A stretch of 64,000 nt of DNA from Solirubrobacteraceae bacterium (GTDB lineage Bacteria; Actinomycetota; Thermoleophilia; Solirubrobacterales; Solirubrobacteraceae). A program made the position numbers and the translations under genes. This document shows positions 60,509-64,000 of this stretch, one piece after another. The first letter of the stretch is position 1; every line of letters begins with the position of its first letter. The DNA is taken from the NCBI GenBank assembly GCA_024711025.1, contig JANJTP010000043.1, positions 95,971 to 159,970 on the forward strand, given 5' to 3'. A model generated the notes under the pieces. That model was not told the DNA's origin and did no database searches. It was given only the letters and a program-made list of their open reading frames with translations.

Positions 60509-60514
60509 AGAATA
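60509..60514 (-). promoter_or_regulatory. -10 element of the second glycan operon
   Basis: TATTCT on the minus strand lies 8 bases before the GTG at 60500. The gap to the divergent gene at 60521 is only 20 bp, so both promoters overlap. Confidence 0.5.
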
Positions 60515-60520
60515 GGCGCA

Positions 60521-61471
60521 GTGGACGCGTCCCCGCCCGTCGAGATCTCCTTCTGCGTCGTCAACACGCAGCAGCGTGAGCTGCTCGTCAGCGGGCTCGA
60601 CGCGATCGCCCGCGAGCGCGCGGCGCTGCCGTTCGCGACCGAGACGCTCGTCCTCGACAACGCCTCGACCGACGGCTCGGCCGGCGCGGCCAGGCGCCAT
60701 CCGGCGGTCGACCGCGTGATCGTCCGCGAGCAGCGCGCCGGCAAGGCGCAGAACGACAGCCGGCTCGGCCGCGAGGCACGGGGGCGCTACGTGCTGCTGC
60801 TCAACGAGGACTCCGAACTGCTGCCGGGGGCGACGCTGGCCCTGCACGAGGCGCTCGAAGCCGATCCGCGCGCAGGTGCCGCGGGCGCGCGGCTGCTGCG
60901 ACCCGACGGCACGCCCCAGCCGAGCGCATGGCGCTTCCCGGGCCCGCTGAGCGCGCTGGCCTCGGCGCTCTTCGTCCACCGCTGGACGATCGTGCAGAGC
61001 CGCGGGGAGCGCACGCACCGCGTCGACTGGGCGCAGAGTGCGGCGCTGCTGGTGCGCCGCGAGGCGGGCGAGCAGATCGGCTGGCTCGACTCGCGGTTCT
61101 TCGTCTACTCCGACGAGGTCGACTTCTGCCGGCGCCTGGCCGACGCCGGCTGGCACACGCTCTACGTGCCGGGAGCGAGCGCCTTCCACCACGAGCAGCT
61201 CTCAACCGGCGCCGTCCCGGACCGCCGGATCGTCGAGCTCTCGCGCAACCGCGATCGCTACATGCGAAAGCACCACTCGGCTACGGCGGCGGCGGCGGTG
61301 CGCTGGCTGACCGCCTGGACGTACGCGATGCGCGCGCTCGCAGCGCTGATCCTCCCCGGTCACGACCCGCACCGCTACTGGCGCCACGTCGGGGCGACCC
61401 TGCACCCGGACCGCGGCGAGGGGCTGCGCGAGGCGGCCGCCGACTACAACCGGGGCGGGCGACGGCTGTAG
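60521..61471 (+). CDS. Glycosyltransferase family 2 (rhamnosyltransferase-like)
   Basis: A 316-residue GT-A glycosyltransferase. ISFCVVNTQQRELL starts the first strand, VLDNASTDGSAG is the nucleotide-binding loop, LLLNEDSELLPGA has the metal-binding E-D-S in place of D-x-D, and FVYSDEVDFCRRLADAGW is the acceptor-site E-x-D-x-x-x-R motif of rhamnosyltransferase-type GT2 proteins. A C-terminal hydrophobic stretch (ALAALILPG) may touch the membrane. It is divergent from the GT4 gene and belongs to the same pathway. Confidence 0.87.
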   Translation: MDASPPVEISFCVVNTQQRELLVSGLDAIARERAALPFATETLVLDNASTDGSAGAARRHPAVDRVIVREQRAGKAQNDSRLGREARGRYVLLLNEDSELLPGATLALHEALEADPRAGAAGARLLRPDGTPQPSAWRFPGPLSALASALFVHRWTIVQSRGERTHRVDWAQSAALLVRREAGEQIGWLDSRFFVYSDEVDFCRRLADAGWHTLYVPGASAFHHEQLSTGAVPDRRIVELSRNRDRYMRKHHSATAAAAVRWLTAWTYAMRALAALILPGHDPHRYWRHVGATLHPDRGEGLREAAADYNRGGRRL

Positions 61472-61507
61472 GGGCGCCGGAGTGGAGCGTCGCGGGATCG
61501 CCTGCGC

Positions 61508-62215
61508 TCACCCGTCGCATGGCCACTCGAGCGGATCCGCCGGTTGGGGGATCACTGCCGGGCGCGGACTGGAGCGCGCGATGTTGCGCAGGATCTGTGG
61601 CTGGCGCCGGCGCCAGTAGCCTGCGATCTCGTCCTTGGCCGCCGGCAGGGCGTCATCGTCGTCCACGTCGTCGAAGTAGCCGAGCGCACCCACGATGTGA
61701 GCGACGTTGAAGCTCTCCGGCGGCTCGCGATAGCGGGCGAGATAGAGGCCCAGACCCTCCTCGACGGAGCGGCCGGTCCGCTGCTCGATCGTCATCACGT
61801 CGAAGTAGTCGCGCAGCTCACCGCGATCGCCGATCACCTTCAGCTTCATCGCCAGCAGATCGCCGATCCCAGCGACAGGGATCCCGGCGACGATGGCGAG
61901 TGGCTCGAGGCGCCGCTGCCCCGCGGCGCTGAGGAACTGCACTCGCGTCGCCGAGAAGAGGCCGTTGAGCGTTCCGCTGCCACGGGCACTGACGGCGAAC
62001 GGTCCGAGATCGCGCAGCTCATCGGCCAACCGGTCGAGATCCAGGTCGCCGTGGAAGAAGAAGTCGAGGTCGCGGCTGATGCGGTGCTGAAGATGGATCG
62101 CCAGAGCCGTCCCGCCCGCGAGGTAGGCGCTCGATGGGATCGAGGCGCTCAGGATCTCCCATGAGCGGGCGGTGTCGGTTGGCATCGCATCGACGAGCCG
62201 GTCCGGCACGCTCAT
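61508..62215 (-). CDS. AbiEii-like nucleotidyltransferase (toxin-type)
   Basis: A 235-residue protein. The start of the domain, YLAGGTALAIHLQHRISRDLDFF, has the G-G-T-x-L and D-L-D motifs of the DUF1814/AbiEii nucleotidyltransferase fold, and GDLLAMKLKVIGDRGELRDYFDV is the second signature, with K and R-D-x-x-D. Such proteins are toxins of type IV pairs or phage-defence factors. ATG 62215 overlaps the HTH gene stop (ATGA), so both are made together. The C-terminal 30 residues are rich in Pro and Arg. Confidence 0.8.
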   Translation of the reverse strand: MSVPDRLVDAMPTDTARSWEILSASIPSSAYLAGGTALAIHLQHRISRDLDFFFHGDLDLDRLADELRDLGPFAVSARGSGTLNGLFSATRVQFLSAAGQRRLEPLAIVAGIPVAGIGDLLAMKLKVIGDRGELRDYFDVMTIEQRTGRSVEEGLGLYLARYREPPESFNVAHIVGALGYFDDVDDDDALPAAKDEIAGYWRRRQPQILRNIARSSPRPAVIPQPADPLEWPCDG

Positions 62216-62943
62216 CGCCCGCCCCCGGCCTGGGTGGCGAGGTTGAGCGCCATCGCACGGGCCCGGCCGTCGAGTCCGCGTGTGCGCGCGGCGTGCAGCC
62301 AATCGCTCTGACCGAGGTGGTCGGCTCCCCAGGCCAGCCCCTCGACGTCCCCCATCGAGATCAGCCGCCGCGCGATGTAGCTGCCTGCACGCTCGACGTC
62401 GAGCTGGCCGGGCGCGGTGTTCCAGAACAGATGCCGCAGTCGGCCGGGAACCCGGCGGTCGCGCGGGGCGCCGCACTCGGCGGCTGGCGGCACGATGCGG
62501 GCGAGCCGTAGAGCCAGCTCGGGCCAGCGCGGCGAGGTGACGTCAGCCCGAACGATCTCGATCCTCCGGGCGCGGCCGGCCGTCACCCAGACGTGCTCTC
62601 GCACGACCAGACCCTGCCTTTCGAGGCTGCGCAGCGCGTGGCCGGCGGCGGTCGGTGAGACCCCCGCGCGGCCCGCGGCCACCCGGATCGACGAGACGCC
62701 GAGTGGGGACCGCGCCAACGCCGCGAGCACACGTGCCTCGGTCTTCGTCAGTCCCGCCACCGGCGCATCGGCGCCCAGCTCTGCACGGAGCCGGTCGACC
62801 TGATCGCCGGTGAGGCGCACGCGACCGCCAGGGCGCTCCGCGACAGGCAGGCCGAGCCGACGGATCGCGCGCTTGATCCGCGGCAAACTGGTGCCCAGGC
62901 GCGCCGCCGCTTCCCGCGCCGAGGTCGTGGGGCTGGTGTCCAT
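62212..62943 (-). CDS. HTH protein, probable partner of the AbiEii-like gene
   Basis: A 243-residue protein. The N-terminus is a MerR-like or excisionase-like helix-turn-helix (SAREAAARLGTSLPRIKRAI), followed by a winged HTH (about 70-120: LTKTEARVLAALARSPLG, SPTAAGHALRSLERQGLV). The C-terminal half ends in an A-R-A/M-A-rich helical part. It is placed and sized like AbiEi antitoxins, and the 4-base overlap with the toxin-type gene supports that. It probably represses its own operon; the upstream gap of 9 bases to a small frame leaves little room for an own promoter. Confidence 0.68.
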   Translation of the reverse strand: MDTSPTTSAREAAARLGTSLPRIKRAIRRLGLPVAERPGGRVRLTGDQVDRLRAELGADAPVAGLTKTEARVLAALARSPLGVSSIRVAAGRAGVSPTAAGHALRSLERQGLVVREHVWVTAGRARRIEIVRADVTSPRWPELALRLARIVPPAAECGAPRDRRVPGRLRHLFWNTAPGQLDVERAGSYIARRLISMGDVEGLAWGADHLGQSDWLHAARTRGLDGRARAMALNLATQAGGGR

Positions 62944-62952
62944 TTCGTTATG

Positions 62953-63093
62953 TCATGGTAGCGCGGGCCGCTGCTCGTCGCCCTCGACGAGTTCCAGTCC
63001 ATCGCTCGCCGGCCCGCCGACGCCCGCCTCGACGACTGCCCCTCCGCGGCGGAACACCTCGAGCTCGAGAAAGTCCTCCGGGCCCCAGACCAA
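62953..63093 (-). CDS. Possible 46-residue acidic protein
   Basis: An open frame with strong G/C third positions reads WGPEDFLELEVFRRGGAVVE and SDGLELVEGDEQRP to the TGA at 62953. The only usable start is a TTG at 63093 (or a GTG further in), so it could also be the tail of a frameshifted gene. It lies 9 bases before the HTH gene and 7 bases after the unknown gene upstream, all in one direction. Confidence 0.35.
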   Translation of the reverse strand: MVWGPEDFLELEVFRRGGAVVEAGVGGPASDGLELVEGDEQRPALP

Positions 63094-63100
63094 GCGCTTC

Positions 63101-63541
63101 CTACTCGGTAGGTCTCACTGCACTGTCCACGTCGATGATCTGCAGGTCCAGAGCCTTCACCCGAATCAGCAGCACGGAATCGAACGCGAGCTCGACTGTG
63201 ATCTCTCCCCGAGCCGGGTCGAACTTGAGCGCTTCAACCGGCTGCGCGAACGGATAGCCGCCGTCGTGCCGCGCTTGAACGTCGGATACGTTGCGGATGA
63301 CAAGCTCGTGGTGGAATGCCTCAGGCGCCTTCCAGCAGCCGATCCCGAATCTGATCTTCGTAGCGGGCGGGCCCACCGGAGCGCGCACCACGCCGCGCTG
63401 ACGCTCCCAGTCGAGCGCCTCGACATCGAGCCACCACTCCACGAGCTGTGCCTCGATCTCGCCGAGAATCTCCGGCTGGTCATCGCCTCGTGCTCCAAGG
63501 TGTCGGCAACCATCGCCCTGGAATCCGCCGGACGGCGTCAT
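63101..63541 (-). CDS. Protein of unknown function
   Basis: 146 residues from ATG 63541, which overlaps the upstream stop by ATGA and so fixes the start. It is soluble, without signal or membrane segments. The middle has VEWWLDVEALDWER and FHHELVIRNVSDVQ, and the C-terminal part (ALKFDPARGEITVELAFDSV) looks like an all-beta domain of the kind seen in small immunity or unknown cytoplasmic proteins. No function can be given. Confidence 0.6.
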   Translation of the reverse strand: MTPSGGFQGDGCRHLGARGDDQPEILGEIEAQLVEWWLDVEALDWERQRGVVRAPVGPPATKIRFGIGCWKAPEAFHHELVIRNVSDVQARHDGGYPFAQPVEALKFDPARGEITVELAFDSVLLIRVKALDLQIIDVDSAVRPTE

Positions 63542-64000
63542 CGCTTCACACAGTACTCGCGAAAGCGCGTCGTCGTGCGAGCGCAGCCCCACCGCGGAAG
63601 CAGCGTGTAATAACCGATCGACTCAAACGGACCGTCCGCGAGATCCAAGACCGCTCGTGTCTTCTTGACCGACTCTCCCCGACTCCAGATCGTCTCCGTG
63701 AGACGACCGCTCACCACCGCGTCGGCGATCGCCTCGAGCTCGTCCAGATACGCCGCAAACCGAGGATCTCGCCACCCAGTACCGCGCGCAGTGACCTCCA
63801 CATAGCTATCGACGCCGAAGCCGAGCGTGACGACCTCGGACCCGGACACCTCGGCTACGACCTCCGAGCAGCCCCCACCGCACTCGACTGGCCGCAGCGT
63901 GCACCGCCACTCGCCCTCGTCGATCGACAGCCCCTCCTCCACGTCAATGCGCGCACACCCCTCCGGCAGCCGACCCGCGACTGCTCGCAGGACCCCCAGA
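63538..64000 (-). CDS. Protein of unknown function, cut by the right window edge
   Basis: At least 153 residues are visible to the edge; the frame remains open to base 64000 (VLRAVAGRLPEGCARIDVEE), so the true start lies outside. A GTG at 63942 is internal. The chain is acidic with SGSEVVTLGFGVDSYVEV and FAAYLDELEAIADAVVSGRL, fits no family I know, and is coupled to the next unknown gene by ATGA. Confidence 0.6.
   Translation of the reverse strand, partial: LGVLRAVAGRLPEGCARIDVEEGLSIDEGEWRCTLRPVECGGGCSEVVAEVSGSEVVTLGFGVDSYVEVTARGTGWRDPRFAAYLDELEAIADAVVSGRLTETIWSRGESVKKTRAVLDLADGPFESIGYYTLLPRWGCARTTTRFREYCVKR

Overview
The window looks like chromosomal DNA of a high-GC, Gram-positive-lineage actinobacterium. 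A soil member of the Thermoleophilia/Solirubrobacterales is my best guess; this is inferred from style only, with no rRNA or marker phylogeny to confirm it. The reasons are a GC content near 70% (a line counted by hand in the 45-kb region gives 44/60), frequent GTG starts, chains of genes joined by ATGA/GTGA/TGATG overlaps, several leaderless-type promoters, and large secreted LamG/Ig-repeat proteins. I saw no tRNA or rRNA genes and no replication origin.

Region 1 (1-9.4 kb, all minus strand) is a polyamine-type operon. A short-chain dehydrogenase is followed by a complete PotD-A-B-C ABC importer, a thiolase, a glutamine-synthetase-like protein with eroded catalytic motifs, and the start of a second glutamine-synthetase-like gene. 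A second dehydrogenase gene just upstream carries a nearly identical promoter, so the two units are probably co-regulated. An MDR reductase gene and an enoyl-CoA hydratase gene then diverge from each other. Region 2 (10.3-14 kb) is housekeeping: transketolase and inorganic pyrophosphatase read divergently, and a haloalkane-dehalogenase-like hydrolase overlaps ppa.

Region 3 (14-48 kb) is a large exopolysaccharide/envelope glycan locus. It encodes two polysaccharide deacetylases, a FemAB-like transferase beside an ATP-grasp ligase, a sugar epimerase/dehydratase, a Wzx-like flippase, a Wzy/ligase-like protein, a Wzz-like protein fused to a kinase domain that has lost its Walker A lysine, an asparagine synthetase, glycosyltransferases, a nucleotidyltransferase, a sugar-phosphate transferase, a UDP-sugar dehydrogenase, a DegT aminotransferase, a formyltransferase and a PAP2 phosphatase. 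Among these lie two secreted beta-helix paralogues and two very large secreted LamG-Ig-metallophosphatase-like paralogues. A LuxR-type regulator and two structured, G-rich leaders point to local control.

Region 4 (48-50.5 kb) is a decayed IS66-type transposase next to a small island of clearly lower GC (about 53-55% in two lines counted by hand). The island carries a three-gene secreted operon that includes a metzincin-like protein with Gln in place of the first zinc His. Region 5 (50.8-57.4 kb) has a divergent response regulator/soluble histidine kinase pair separated by a 627-bp intergenic region with three CRISPR-like direct repeats, then a dehydrogenase, two secreted proteins and an alpha/beta hydrolase. 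Region 6 (57.4-61.5 kb) is a second glycan cluster: a sugar transferase and three glycosyltransferases. Region 7 (61.5-64 kb) is an AbiE-like nucleotidyltransferase/HTH pair behind two or three unknown small genes, the last of which runs off the right edge.
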